Numbered from the stretch's first letter, positions 7,282 to 15,810 are shown. The stretch is DNA of 64,000 bases from Stenotrophomonas maltophilia (GCA_002387845.1 DGLB01000074.1:52081-116080), one strand, 5' to 3'. Numbers and translations are program-made. Notes: a model not told the origin generated them from the letters alone.

Positions 7282-7361
7282 CGGTACTCCATCAGCACGC
7301 CAAATCGCGCACAGCAGCCAGGCAACGCCCGGCGACAGGGAAAACCCGCACTTCCAGGCTG

Positions 7362-8699
7362 TCAGCGCAGTTCGGGCAGGGCGAGCTGGTGTTTGCGGCA
7401 GAGGCGGTAGACGGTGACCCGCGAGACCTGCATGGTGCGGGCGCAGGCGGTGATGTTGAAGTCGTTCTGGCGCAGCGCACGCAGCAGGGCATCGCGCTCG
7501 GCGGCCTGGCGTGCGTCATGCAGCAGGCGCTGCGGCACCTCGATGCCTTCCGGCTCTAGTTCCAGGTCGGCCACCGTGATCAGTTCCGCTTCGCTCACGA
7601 TGGCCGCGCGCTGCACGCGGTTCAGCAGTTCACGTACGTTGCCCGGCCAGCGGAACTGCTGCATCGCCTGCAGCGCCTCGCCGCTGAAACCCCGCGCACG
7701 GGTGACGTGGCGCTGGCGGAAGCTGGCCAGGAAGTGCTCGGCCAGCAGGATGATGTCGCTTCCACGGTCGCGCAGCGCCGGCAACGGCAGGCGCAGCACG
7801 TTCAAACGGTAGAACAGGTCGCGGCGGAACTGTCCGCGTTCCACCGCCTGTTCCAGGTCCACGTGCGTGGCCGCGATCACCCGTACGTCCACCGCCAGCG
7901 GCTGGTTGCTGCCCACCCGCTCGATGGTGCCTTCCTGCAGTACCCGCAGCAGATTGGTCTGCGCGTCCAGTGGCAGGTCGCCGATCTCGTCCAGGAACAC
8001 CGTGCCGCCGCTCGCCGTTTCAAACAGACCCAGCCGGCGACTGGCGGCACCCGTGAAGGCACCACGCTCGTGGCCGAACAGTTCCGATTGCACCAGCGCC
8101 GCCGGGATCGCCCCGCAGTTCACCGCCAGGAAGGGGCGCGCATGCCGGGACGACAGCGCGTGCAGCGCGTGCGCCGCCAGCTCCTTGCCCGTTCCGGTTT
8201 CGCCGGTGACCAGCACCGGCAGTTCCACCGGCGCAAACTTGCGCAGTGCGGCGCGGGTGACCTGCAGCGCCGGACTTTCGCCGATCAGGGCCTGCGCGCC
8301 TGAGGGCGGCTGCAGATGTTGTTCAGCGCCCAGTTCCTGCAGCCGCTGCACCAGGCGGGAAACGTCCAGCGGTGCGCTGAAGGTTTCCGTGCAGCAGGCC
8401 AGCAGGGGCTGCCACTGCGGATGCACCGCCGCCGCACCCGGTGGCAGGATCGCCAGCACGCGCAGGTGGCGGTGCTGGTCCAGCACCGCCTGCAGATGGG
8501 GCAGGTGAGGGGGAGCCACGCTGCGCAGGTCCAGCAGCCCGACCACCAGGTCGTTGCCGCGCATGCCGATCGCCACGGCACCATCGGTCGCCACACCGCG
8601 CACCCGCCAGCCTGCGGCCGCCAGGGCCGTGCGCTCTGCTGCCAGGGGTTGCCCAAACCAGATCACACACCGGGCTGGAATTTCAGGGACTGCCGCCAT
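7362..8699 (-). CDS. sigma-54-dependent transcriptional activator, VpsR-like, Fis-type HTH
   Basis: 445 residues. The N-terminal 130 residues resemble a degenerate receiver domain (an Asp is kept in VVGLLDLRS), as in VpsR. The AAA+ core has Walker A GETGTGKE, the sigma-54 contact motif GAFTGA, Walker B GGTVFLDEIGDLPL and the FYRLNVLRLPLPALRDR arginine-finger region. The Fis-like helix-turn-helix is ITACARTMQVSRVTVYRLCRKH. Because GAFTGA is intact it should open sigma-54 promoters. It converges on the Fap-like operon, which has a sigma-54 promoter and TGTAACA dyads, so it is the likely activator. Control by phosphorylation or cyclic-di-GMP is possible by analogy with VpsR. Confidence 0.85.
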   Translation of the reverse strand: MAAVPEIPARCVIWFGQPLAAERTALAAAGWRVRGVATDGAVAIGMRGNDLVVGLLDLRSVAPPHLPHLQAVLDQHRHLRVLAILPPGAAAVHPQWQPLLACCTETFSAPLDVSRLVQRLQELGAEQHLQPPSGAQALIGESPALQVTRAALRKFAPVELPVLVTGETGTGKELAAHALHALSSRHARPFLAVNCGAIPAALVQSELFGHERGAFTGAASRRLGLFETASGGTVFLDEIGDLPLDAQTNLLRVLQEGTIERVGSNQPLAVDVRVIAATHVDLEQAVERGQFRRDLFYRLNVLRLPLPALRDRGSDIILLAEHFLASFRQRHVTRARGFSGEALQAMQQFRWPGNVRELLNRVQRAAIVSEAELITVADLELEPEGIEVPQRLLHDARQAAERDALLRALRQNDFNITACARTMQVSRVTVYRLCRKHQLALPELR

Positions 8700-8916
8700 G
8701 CGTCACCTTCACGGAAAGGTATCCGGGCGGAGTCTCCTGCTCAGCGCTACCCGGCGTGCCGCCCCACGCCGGAGTCCACCACCGGGCCATGGGAGGGCAG
8801 GGTGGGTTGTGAAAAGAACAACGCGGGTTCAACCCGCCAACGGCCATGCGGCAGGCAACGAAAAAGGCCGCTGCGATGCAGCGGCCTTCAGGATTCAGGT
8901 GCGAAGCAAACGCCGG
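8700..8916. other. intergenic region upstream of the regulator gene
   Basis: Holds an 8-bp stem CCGGCGTG / CACGCCGG (8751-8772) in the presumed regulator leader, a near-perfect dyad GCGGGTT-C-AACCCGC (8823-8837), and the NlpC gene terminator. No TGTAACA motif or convincing sigma-54 site was seen. Confidence 0.5.
8864..8888 (-). terminator. intrinsic terminator of the NlpC/P60 gene
   Basis: 11-bp stem AAGGCCGCTGC / GCAGCGGCCTT with loop GAT. On the minus strand the stem runs directly into a T-run (8861-8865), 29 bases after the gene's stop. Confidence 0.85.
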
Positions 8917-9690
8917 TCAGAGTTCGACCCGGCGGGCCTGCATGAACTTGCCGCCCCAGTAGCCGGTGATCAGGCTGTCGACGCGGACGTCCTTGCCGGT
9001 GCTCGGGGCATGCAGGAAGCGGCCTTCACCCACATAGATGCCGACGTGGTCGACCCGGCCCTTGCGGCCGAAGAAGACCAGGTCGCCTGCGGCCAGGGCG
9101 TTGCGGTCGTTGATCAGCTGGGCTTCGCCATCACGGGCCATTTCGCGCGACACGCGCGGCAACTCGATGCCCAGCGCGGTGCGGAACACATAGCCGACCA
9201 GGCCGCTGCAGTCGAAGCCGCTGTCCGGCGAGGTGCCGCCCCAGCGATACGGCGTGCCCAGCAGGGTCATGGCGCGGCGGAGCAGGGACTGGACCTTGCC
9301 GTTCTCGGCCGGGTCGGCGGCCACGATGGTGCCGTTGGACGCGTCGTAGTTCGCCAGCAGGCGGCTCAGGTCACCGGCGACCATCGCCGAGCGGTCCATG
9401 AGCGGAATGGTGTCATTGGCTGCCAGGTGCGGCAGCAGCGCGGCCAGGGTGGCGCTGGCGGCCGCATCGGTCTTGCTGCGGACCGGTGCCTCAGCCTTGG
9501 GCTTGGCAACGGCGGGAACCTCGGTGGCCGGCGTGGCCGGGATCGCAACTGCCTCCGGCGTGGCCGTCGGAGCGGTCTGGGCCCAGGCCGGAACACTGGC
9601 CAGGCAGAGGGCGAAAGCGAGAAGAGCGGGGCGGGCGATACGCCGTGGGGTGGCGGTCTGGCCTTGGCACGTCAAGTCGGCTGTCGTCAC
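8917..9690 (-). CDS. secreted NlpC/P60 family peptidoglycan endopeptidase
   Basis: 257 residues if started at GTG 9690; longer in-frame starts exist but add a basic, His-rich stretch before the signal peptide (core PALLAFALCLASVPAWA). An Ala/Pro-rich linker leads to the C-terminal NlpC/P60 domain with GTPYRWGGTSP, catalytic Cys in FDCSGLVGYVF and His in DHVGIYVGEGRFLHAP. Such enzymes cut peptide bonds in peptidoglycan stems, here in the periplasm. A paralogue lies 131 bases upstream on the same strand; the intervening gap is AT-rich and may hold a promoter. The start codon is uncertain. Confidence 0.8.
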   Translation of the reverse strand: MTTADLTCQGQTATPRRIARPALLAFALCLASVPAWAQTAPTATPEAVAIPATPATEVPAVAKPKAEAPVRSKTDAAASATLAALLPHLAANDTIPLMDRSAMVAGDLSRLLANYDASNGTIVAADPAENGKVQSLLRRAMTLLGTPYRWGGTSPDSGFDCSGLVGYVFRTALGIELPRVSREMARDGEAQLINDRNALAAGDLVFFGRKGRVDHVGIYVGEGRFLHAPSTGKDVRVDSLITGYWGGKFMQARRVEL

Positions 9691-9821
9691 GCGGCGGTCA
9701 CTGAATAAAAACGATGGGTGATGATGCCGTGGAAAGCGTGTGATTAGGTACAAATTTCGTTAAATTTTCGTTTAACTAGGCGTGATGCTTGTCACACTTT
9801 GCGACCTTTCCCCTGTTCAGC

Positions 9822-10361
9822 TTAGTGCAGAACGCGTTTCGCGCCAGTGTAGTGGTCCTTCCAGTAGCTGCCGCCCAGCGAGTCCAGGCGGACCGTGCCA
9901 CCGGTGCTGGGGGCGTGCACGAAGCGCCCTTCGCCCACGTAGATACCCACATGGAAGACATTGCCGCGGTTGCCGAAGAACACCAGGTCGCCAGCCGCCA
10001 GGCGCTGGGGATCGATCTTCGGGCCTTGCACGGCGGCGAGGTCACGCGAGGTGCGGGGCAGTTTCAGGTCGACCATCTCGCGGTAGACGTAGGTCACCAG
10101 CCCACTGCAGTCGAACCCGGATTCGGGGGTGTTGCCGCCGTAGCGGTAGGGTGTGCCGACCAGACCGATGGCGCGCATCAGCACGGCGTTGGCGGCCTGC
10201 GGGTTGTTCGGGGTCACCGTGGGCCAGACCTGGGTCGAGCTCGGCGGTGCGGAAGGGCGGGCGGTTTTTCCGCCGCCACAGGCGGTCAGCAGGGCCAGAA
10301 CGGCAATCAGCGCCAGATGGGCTGGCAGGCGGGTCAAGCGCGAAACTGGCGTCAGCAGCAT
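9822..10361 (-). CDS. NlpC/P60 family lipoprotein
   Basis: 179 residues from ATG 10361, chosen so the protein begins with a lipoprotein signal whose lipobox is LLTAC. The NlpC/P60 domain has GTPYRYGGNTP, catalytic Cys in FDCSGLVTYVY and His in FHVGIYVGEGRFVHAP. It is close to the enzyme encoded just downstream but lacks that protein's long linker, so the two look like a duplicated pair with different anchoring (lipoprotein versus soluble). An upstream in-frame ATG at 10397 would bury the signal. It is divergent from slyD. Confidence 0.8.
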   Translation of the reverse strand: MLLTPVSRLTRLPAHLALIAVLALLTACGGGKTARPSAPPSSTQVWPTVTPNNPQAANAVLMRAIGLVGTPYRYGGNTPESGFDCSGLVTYVYREMVDLKLPRTSRDLAAVQGPKIDPQRLAAGDLVFFGNRGNVFHVGIYVGEGRFVHAPSTGGTVRLDSLGGSYWKDHYTGAKRVLH

Positions 10362-10470
10362 GATGTCCGGATAATGCGCGGCCTTGGAAGTCGCCATGAT
10401 GGCGGCGTAACCGGCGGGCGACAACCCGTCCCACCCGTCTGCCCCGGCAGCCCCAGCACAAGAGTTCCGT

Positions 10471-10950
10471 ATGAAGATCGCAAAAGACAGTGTCGTCCGC
10501 TTCCATTACACCGTGGCCGAACAGGGCCAGGACCCGATCGAAAGCTCGAAGGACCGTGAGCCGCTGGCGATCCTGATCGGCCATGGCAACATCATTCCGG
10601 GCCTGGAAAACGCCATGATGGACCAGGAAGCCGGTGCCAGCTTCGAGGTTGACGTCAAGGCCGCTGACGCCTACGGCGAGCGCCGCGAAGGCCTGACCCA
10701 GCGCGTGCCGAAGAAGCACTTCGGCAATGCCAAGCTGGTCCCGGGCCAGCAGGTCGTGCTGCAGACCAATTTCGGTCCGCGCGCGGTCACCGTTGAAAAG
10801 GTCGGCATGAGCGTGGTCGACGTTGACCTGAACCACCCGATGGCCGGCAAGGACCTGCACTTCTCGGTGGAGATCGTGGACGTGCGCGAAGCCCAGGCTG
10901 AAGAGCTGGAGCACGGCCACGTGCACGGCGACGGCGGTCACCAGCACTAA
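10471..10950 (+). CDS. slyD: FKBP-type peptidyl-prolyl cis-trans isomerase, SlyD type
   Basis: 159 residues. Begins MKIAKDSVVRFHYTV and shows the split FKBP fold with IF (insert-in-flap) region typical of SlyD: GHGNIIPGLENAM, the VPKKHFGNAKLVPGQQV insert and LNHPMAGKDLHFSVEI. It ends in a short His-rich tail (HGHVHGDGGHQH) that may bind nickel, as in E. coli SlyD, though much shorter. Cytoplasmic chaperone and prolyl isomerase. Followed by four SMAG elements. Confidence 0.9.
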   Translation: MKIAKDSVVRFHYTVAEQGQDPIESSKDREPLAILIGHGNIIPGLENAMMDQEAGASFEVDVKAADAYGERREGLTQRVPKKHFGNAKLVPGQQVVLQTNFGPRAVTVEKVGMSVVDVDLNHPMAGKDLHFSVEIVDVREAQAEELEHGHVHGDGGHQH

Positions 10951-10958
10951 GCCGATGC

Positions 10959-10980
10959 TGCCGGGCAAGCCCGGCACTAC
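10959..10980 (-). repeat. SMAG element, copy 1 of 4
   Basis: Minus-strand GTAG-TGCCGGGC-TT-GCCCGGCA type; CTAC lies at 10977-10980. First member of a minus, plus, plus, minus array after slyD. Confidence 0.8.
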
Positions 10981-10995
10981 GGTGGGTTGCTGAAT

Positions 10996-11019
10996 GTAGA
11001 GCCGGGCTTGCCCGGCTGC
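10996..11019 (+). repeat. SMAG element, copy 2 of 4
   Basis: GTAG-AGCCGGGC-TT-GCCCGGCT. It is repeated with flanking TTCTGAAT-like DNA as a 33-bp direct repeat with copy 3. Confidence 0.85.
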
Positions 11020-11028
11020 TTTCTGAAT

Positions 11029-11052
11029 GTAGAGCCGGGCTTGCCCGGCTGC
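11029..11052 (+). repeat. SMAG element, copy 3 of 4
   Basis: Identical core to copy 2, 33 bp downstream, in direct orientation. Confidence 0.85.
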
Positions 11053-11062
11053 TTTTCGGGTT

Positions 11063-11083
11063 GCCGGGCAAGCCCGGCACTAC
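11063..11083 (-). repeat. SMAG element, copy 4 of 4
   Basis: Minus-strand copy closing the array, 23 bases before the GTG start of the DUF418 gene. The reading frame of that gene stays open across copies 2-4, but this is not coding. Confidence 0.8.
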
Positions 11084-11106
11084 CCGCCCCGGTCCCCGAG
11101 AGCCCT

Positions 11107-12339
11107 GTGAACCCAGTAGCTTCTCCCCTGCAGCCGGTTGCCGTCGGCGACCGCATCGAGGTCATCGACATCCTGCGCGGGGTGGCCCTGCTGGGCATCC
11201 TGTTGATGAACATGGAGGCGCTGAGCGGTCCGCTGGACCTGGCCTTCACCGGTATCGACCCGCACTGGCAAGGCGCTGACCGCTGGGCGGACGCATTGAT
11301 CTATGTGCTGGTGCAGGGCAAGTTCTTCACCCTGTTCTCGCTGCTGTTCGGTGCCGGCTTCGCGATCATGGCGCAGCGCGCCGACGCAGCGCGGCGTGAC
11401 TTCACTCCGTTCTATCTGCGCCGCAGCGCCGGTCTGCTGCTGATCGGGCTGTGCCATGCCCTGCTGGTGTGGTCTGGCGACATCCTGGTGCTGTACGCGC
11501 TGATGTCGTTGCCGCTGCTCGCGTTCCGCGAGGCACCGCCCCGCTGGCTGCCCGCGATGGGGGTGCTCACCTATCTGTTTGCATCCGTACTGATGGTCGG
11601 CATGGGCCTGCTGGTCGGCATCGCCGCGCAGGCGGATCCGGCCGCCAGCGCCATGGCCGACGCCGCCGCCGCCGGGCAACGGGCAATCGAACTGCAGCGA
11701 CAGGCGTACGCACACGGCAGTTGGACTGACGCGCTGCTGCAACGTGCGCACGACCTGCGGGTCAACCTGGGCGGCATGCTGGTGGTGGGGCCGGAGGTGC
11801 TGGGCATGTTCCTGATCGGGGCCGGGTTTGCCCGCAGCGGCGCGCTCACAACCCCCGAACGGTTTCCGCGCCTGTACGGCTGCCTGCGCTGGGGCGCCTG
11901 GCCGGCAGGGCTGGTGCTGATGATCATCAGCGCGTGCTGGGTGCCGTACGTCGCCCCGGGTACGTTCACCCCGGCCAGTGGATTCGCCTACGCCCTGTCA
12001 TCGGTAGCGTCACTGCTGATGTGCCTGGGCTACCTGGCGTGGATCGTGCATGCACGCGCGCATCTGCACTGGCTGGCACCGATGGGACGCATGGCGCTCA
12101 CCCAGTACATTGTGCAGTCGCTGGTGGGCACCTGGGTGTTTTACGGCTACGGGCTGGGGGCATTCGAAAGCCTGCCACGGCTGTGGCAGATTCCTTTCGC
12201 ACTGGGGTTGTTCGCGCTGCAGGTGCTGTTCGCACACGCCTGGCTGCGGCATTTCCGTTTCGGTCCGTTGGAATGGGTATGGCGTGGGATGACCTATGGG
12301 CGCTGGCCGCCGTTGCGTCGCACCGCTGGCACGCACTGA
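11107..12339 (+). CDS. DUF418 (YeiB-like) multi-pass membrane protein
   Basis: 410 residues from GTG 11107; upstream starts would translate the SMAG repeats. Opens with the family block DRIEVIDILRGVALLGILLMNM and has about ten hydrophobic segments, including FTLFSLLFGAGFAIMAQRA and the C-terminal PMGRMALTQYIVQS region diagnostic for DUF418. Function is unknown, possibly transport. It stands alone between the SMAG cluster and gor. Confidence 0.85.
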   Translation: MNPVASPLQPVAVGDRIEVIDILRGVALLGILLMNMEALSGPLDLAFTGIDPHWQGADRWADALIYVLVQGKFFTLFSLLFGAGFAIMAQRADAARRDFTPFYLRRSAGLLLIGLCHALLVWSGDILVLYALMSLPLLAFREAPPRWLPAMGVLTYLFASVLMVGMGLLVGIAAQADPAASAMADAAAAGQRAIELQRQAYAHGSWTDALLQRAHDLRVNLGGMLVVGPEVLGMFLIGAGFARSGALTTPERFPRLYGCLRWGAWPAGLVLMIISACWVPYVAPGTFTPASGFAYALSSVASLLMCLGYLAWIVHARAHLHWLAPMGRMALTQYIVQSLVGTWVFYGYGLGAFESLPRLWQIPFALGLFALQVLFAHAWLRHFRFGPLEWVWRGMTYGRWPPLRRTAGTH

Positions 12340-12411
12340 TGCACACACTCACGCCGGGCGTGCCCCGACCCATGGCATGCTGCCCGCGCCATTTCTGGTT
12401 GGATCTGTTCG

Positions 12412-13767
12412 ATGAGCATGCAATACGACTATGACCTGATCGTGCTGGGCGGCGGCTCCGGTGGTCTTGCCGCCGCGTTCCGCGCCGCCCAGCATGGCTG
12501 CCGCGTGGCCATCCTCGAGCCCGGCGAACTCGGCGGCACCTGCGTCAACGTGGGCTGCGTACCGAAGAAGGCGATGTGGCTGGCGGCCGATCTCTCCGAG
12601 CGGATCGGGCTGGCAGCGGCGCTGGGGTTCGAGGTGCCGGCTCGTCCTGCGCTGGACTGGAAGGAACTGGTGGTGCACCGGCAGGCGTACATCGCCAACA
12701 TCCACACCAGTTACCTCAAGCGCCTCAACGACAATGGCGTGGTCCGCGTGCCGCGTAAAGGCCGCCTGATCGACGCGCACACCGTGGAGTGCAGCGACGG
12801 CATCCGCATCAGCGGCGCGCACATTCTGATCGCCACCGGTGCGCATCCGCAGCGTCCGGACATTCCTGGCGCCGAGCTCGGCAAGGTATCGGACGATTTC
12901 TTCCATCTGTGCAGCGCGCCGGAACAGGTGGCGATTGTCGGCGGTGGTTACATCGCGGTGGAACTGGCCGGCCTGCTGCAGGCGCTGGGCAGCCGGGTGA
13001 CGTTGCTGGTCCGGGGCGACCGTCTGCTCGAGCGCTTCGATGCCGAACTGACCGCGCAGCTGGCCGACAACCTGTGCCACCAGGGCGTCAAGGTGCATTT
13101 CAATTACCGTCTGCGTGAACTGCGCCGTGACGGCGACGCAGTGGTCGCGTATGGCCACGACGGCCCAGGCGATGGCCGTTTCGACGAGGTGTTCTTCGCG
13201 ACCGGTCGCCGTGGCAACAGTGCCGGCCTGGGGCTGGAAGCGTTGGGCGTCGTGGTCGGCGACAAGGGCGAGGTCGACGTCGATGCCTGGCAGACCACCG
13301 CCGTGCCCAGCGTGCACGCAGTGGGCGATATTGCCGGCAAGGTCGGGTTGACCCCGGTGGCCATTGCCGCTGCGCGCAAGCTGATGGACCGGCTGTTCGG
13401 CGGCCAGCCGCACGCGAAAATGGATTACGAGAACGTGGCCAGCGTGGTGTTCTCGCATCCGGCGCTGGGCGCGGTCGGGCTGACCGAGGAAGAGGCGCGT
13501 GCGCGCTTTGATGATGTCCGCGTGTACCGCAGCAACTTCCGCCCGATGCTCCAGGCCTTGGCCAACGGCAGTCAGCGCAGCCTGTTCAAGCTGGTCTGCG
13601 CCGGCCCGGATGAGCGCGTGGTCGGCGTCCATCTGCTCGGTGACGGAGCCGACGAAATCCTGCAGGGGTTCGCCGTGGCGGTGAAGATGGGGGCCACCAA
13701 ATCGTGCTTCGACGATACCGTGGCCATCCATCCGACGAGTGCGGAAGAAGTCGTGTTGATGCGATGA
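12412..13767 (+). CDS. gor: glutathione-disulfide reductase
   Basis: 451 residues. FAD-binding GGGSGGLAAA, redox-active disulfide GGTCVNVGCVPKK, NAD(P)-binding GGGYIAVELAG, and C-terminal HPTSAEE with the catalytic His. It reduces oxidised glutathione with NADPH in the cytoplasm. Residues preceding the second glycine motif and the absence of a lipoamide-type C-terminus favour Gor over dihydrolipoamide dehydrogenase. The stop overlaps the next start by 4 bases. Confidence 0.88.
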   Translation: MSMQYDYDLIVLGGGSGGLAAAFRAAQHGCRVAILEPGELGGTCVNVGCVPKKAMWLAADLSERIGLAAALGFEVPARPALDWKELVVHRQAYIANIHTSYLKRLNDNGVVRVPRKGRLIDAHTVECSDGIRISGAHILIATGAHPQRPDIPGAELGKVSDDFFHLCSAPEQVAIVGGGYIAVELAGLLQALGSRVTLLVRGDRLLERFDAELTAQLADNLCHQGVKVHFNYRLRELRRDGDAVVAYGHDGPGDGRFDEVFFATGRRGNSAGLGLEALGVVVGDKGEVDVDAWQTTAVPSVHAVGDIAGKVGLTPVAIAAARKLMDRLFGGQPHAKMDYENVASVVFSHPALGAVGLTEEEARARFDDVRVYRSNFRPMLQALANGSQRSLFKLVCAGPDERVVGVHLLGDGADEILQGFAVAVKMGATKSCFDDTVAIHPTSAEEVVLMR

Positions 13768-14672
13768 CCCCGGTCGCCACTTCCTCTCCCCGCATTGCGG
13801 CCTCCGGCATCGCCCTGGCGGCCATCGGCGCGATCACCGCGTCCGGCAAGGCGGTGATCGTCAAACTTGGCTACCGCCAGGGCGTGGACGCGACCACGCT
13901 GCTGGCGCTGCGCATGCTGATGGCGTTTCCGCTGTTCGCGCTGCTGGCGGTGTGGTCGGCGCGCCGCGCCACGGCGCTGTCCTGGGCCGATCGTGGCCGC
14001 GTGCTGTGGTTGGGCTTTACCGGTTACTACCTGTCCAGCCTGCTGGATTTCCAGGGGCTGCAGTACATCAGCGTGACCCTGGAACGACTGATCCTGTATC
14101 TCAATCCGACCCTGGTGCTGCTGATCAGCCTGGTGCTGCTGAAGAAGAAGCCCGGGCGCTGGCAGGTGGCGGCGCTGGTGCTCAGTTATCTGGGCGTGCT
14201 GCTGGCCTTTGGCCACGACCTGCAGCTGGAGGGCGGGCGCATCCTGCTGGGCAGCGCACTGGTGTTCGGCAGCGCGCTGAGTTACGCGCTTTACCTGTTC
14301 GGCAGTGGGCAGGTGGTGGCGCGCATCGGGGCCATCCGCCTGACCGCCTATGCCAGCTGCGTGGCCTGTGTGCTGTGCGTGCTGCATTTTGCCGTGCTGC
14401 ATCCGCTGCCCGCGCTGTTGCAGGCCCCGGTGCCGGTGTACTGGCTGTCGTTGATCAACGCGACGGTCTGCACCGTGCTGCCGGTGGCGGCGATCATGCT
14501 GGCGGTGAAGCGCATCGGCTCGTCGTTGGCCGCGCAGGTCGGTATGCTCGGCCCGGTATCCACCATCGTGATGAGTCTATGGCTGCTCGACGAACCCATG
14601 GGCCCCTGGCAGATTCTGGGGACCGCGCTGGTGCTGGTCGGCGTACTGCTGGTCAGCCGCGCACGCGCGTGA
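13764..14672 (+). CDS. EamA/DMT-family transporter
   Basis: 302 residues from ATG 13764, which overlaps the gor stop (ATGA). Ten predicted helices in two EamA halves, for example the first-half stretch LGFTGYYLSSLLDFQGLQYI and the second-half MLGPVSTIVMSLWLLDEP. Exporter of small metabolites in the inner membrane; substrate unknown. Translational coupling with gor suggests an oxidative-stress or thiol role, but this is weak inference. It overlaps the next gene by 4 bases (GTGA). Confidence 0.8.
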   Translation: MTPVATSSPRIAASGIALAAIGAITASGKAVIVKLGYRQGVDATTLLALRMLMAFPLFALLAVWSARRATALSWADRGRVLWLGFTGYYLSSLLDFQGLQYISVTLERLILYLNPTLVLLISLVLLKKKPGRWQVAALVLSYLGVLLAFGHDLQLEGGRILLGSALVFGSALSYALYLFGSGQVVARIGAIRLTAYASCVACVLCVLHFAVLHPLPALLQAPVPVYWLSLINATVCTVLPVAAIMLAVKRIGSSLAAQVGMLGPVSTIVMSLWLLDEPMGPWQILGTALVLVGVLLVSRARA

Positions 14673-15034
14673 AGCCGACTGCCGCGGCTGAAGAGGACAC
14701 CGCCGCCCAGGCCCGCGAGCGCATTCTGGCGGTGATCCGCGCCATCCCGCGCGGGCAGGTGATGGGCTACGGCCAGGTTGCGGCGAAGGCCGGCCTGCCC
14801 GGGCGTGCACGGCTGACTGCGCGCGTGCTGGGCATGAATGACGACCCCGAACTGCCCTGGCATCGGGTGCTGCGTTCGGACGGGCGCATCGCCATGCCGG
14901 AGGGCTCGCGCGGCTGGCGCGAGCAGAACCAGCGGCTGCGGGCCGAAGGTGTGGTGATGGAGGGCGGGCGGGTCAAGCACATGCCACGTGGTGGCGGAGA
15001 TGACCTGGATGCGGCGGTGTGGGGGCCGGGTTGA
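14669..15034 (+). CDS. alkyltransferase-like protein (ATL), MGMT family
   Basis: 121 residues from GTG 14669. The wHTH alkyltransferase domain IPRGQVMGYGQVAAKAG is followed by the active-site region, where the usual PCHR is PWHR. Trp in place of the methyl-accepting Cys defines ATL proteins, which bind O6-alkylguanine without repairing it and hand lesions to nucleotide excision repair. The intact fold and length argue against a decayed Ogt. Coupled to the EamA gene by overlap. Confidence 0.85.
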   Translation: MKPTAAAEEDTAAQARERILAVIRAIPRGQVMGYGQVAAKAGLPGRARLTARVLGMNDDPELPWHRVLRSDGRIAMPEGSRGWREQNQRLRAEGVVMEGGRVKHMPRGGGDDLDAAVWGPG

Positions 15035-15070
15035 GCGATTATGATGGGGGCGGTTCCAAAGGATGCCTCC

Positions 15071-15745
15071 ATGTTTCCGCGACTGCCCACTGTCACCAAG
15101 GCCCTGCTGATCGCCAACGCGGTGCTGTTCCTGCTGCAGCAGCCGTTCCTGCTCGGCTACGGCACGTTCGAGCCGTTCATGCTGCAGCCGCTGCGCAGCT
15201 TCGACCCGTTCTCGCCCGGCGGTAACTTCCAGCCCTGGCAGTTGCTGACCTACGGGTTCCTGCACGGCAACCTGATGCACCTGCTGTTCAACATGCTGGC
15301 GCTCTTCATGTTCGGTTCGCCGCTGGAACAGACCTGGGGCGAGAAGCGCTTTCTGATTTTCTACCTGGTCTGCGTGGCGGGCGCCGGCCTGTGTCAGCTG
15401 GCGGTCGGCGCGATGATGGTCGACCCGGCTCCGGTGCTGGGTGCCTCGGGGGGTGTGTTTGGTCTGTTGTTGGCGTACGGCATGCTGTTCCCGAACCAGC
15501 GGGTGATGCTGCTGTTCCCGCCGATTCCGATGAAGGCGCGCACCTTCGTGATCGTGATCGGCCTGACCGAACTGGTGTTTGGCGCGACCAGCTGGCAGCC
15601 GGGCATCGCGCATTTCGCGCATCTGGGCGGCATGCTGTTCGGCTGGCTGCTGATCCGTTACTGGCGCGGGCAGCCGCCGTTCACGCGCCGACCGCCGGGC
15701 GGCGGGCCGCCGAAGCGGCCGAACCATCTGCGCAGCGTCAAGTGA
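15071..15745 (+). CDS. rhomboid family intramembrane serine protease
   Basis: 224 residues from ATG 15071, with AAGGA 8 bases upstream; ATG 15041 is an alternative without a ribosome site. Six hydrophobic segments. Catalytic Ser lies in GASGGVFGLLLAYG and His in HFAHLGGMLFGW, with the oxyanion HxxxN in HLLFNMLALFMFG. It ends in a basic Arg/Pro-rich tail. It cleaves membrane proteins within the bilayer; substrate unknown. A terminator follows. Confidence 0.88.
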   Translation: MFPRLPTVTKALLIANAVLFLLQQPFLLGYGTFEPFMLQPLRSFDPFSPGGNFQPWQLLTYGFLHGNLMHLLFNMLALFMFGSPLEQTWGEKRFLIFYLVCVAGAGLCQLAVGAMMVDPAPVLGASGGVFGLLLAYGMLFPNQRVMLLFPPIPMKARTFVIVIGLTELVFGATSWQPGIAHFAHLGGMLFGWLLIRYWRGQPPFTRRPPGGGPPKRPNHLRSVK

Positions 15746-15755
15746 GCTGATACTC

Positions 15756-15787
15756 GAAATGGGCACCCTGTGGTGCCCATTTCTTTG
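15756..15787 (+). terminator. intrinsic terminator after the rhomboid gene
   Basis: 12-bp stem GAAATGGGCACC / GGTGCCCATTTC with loop CTGT, followed by TTTG. Confidence 0.85.
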
Positions 15788-15810
15788 TCGAACATGAACA
15801 ACGGACCTTC

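Noticed and set aside
8747..8772. SMAG repeat upstream of the sigma-54 activator
   Set aside because: A stem with a neighbouring CTAC exists, but GTAG falls on the wrong side of the hairpin for this repeat family.
14669..15034. O6-methylguanine-DNA methyltransferase (ogt)
   Set aside because: The methyl-accepting Cys of PCHR is Trp, so transferase activity is not expected.
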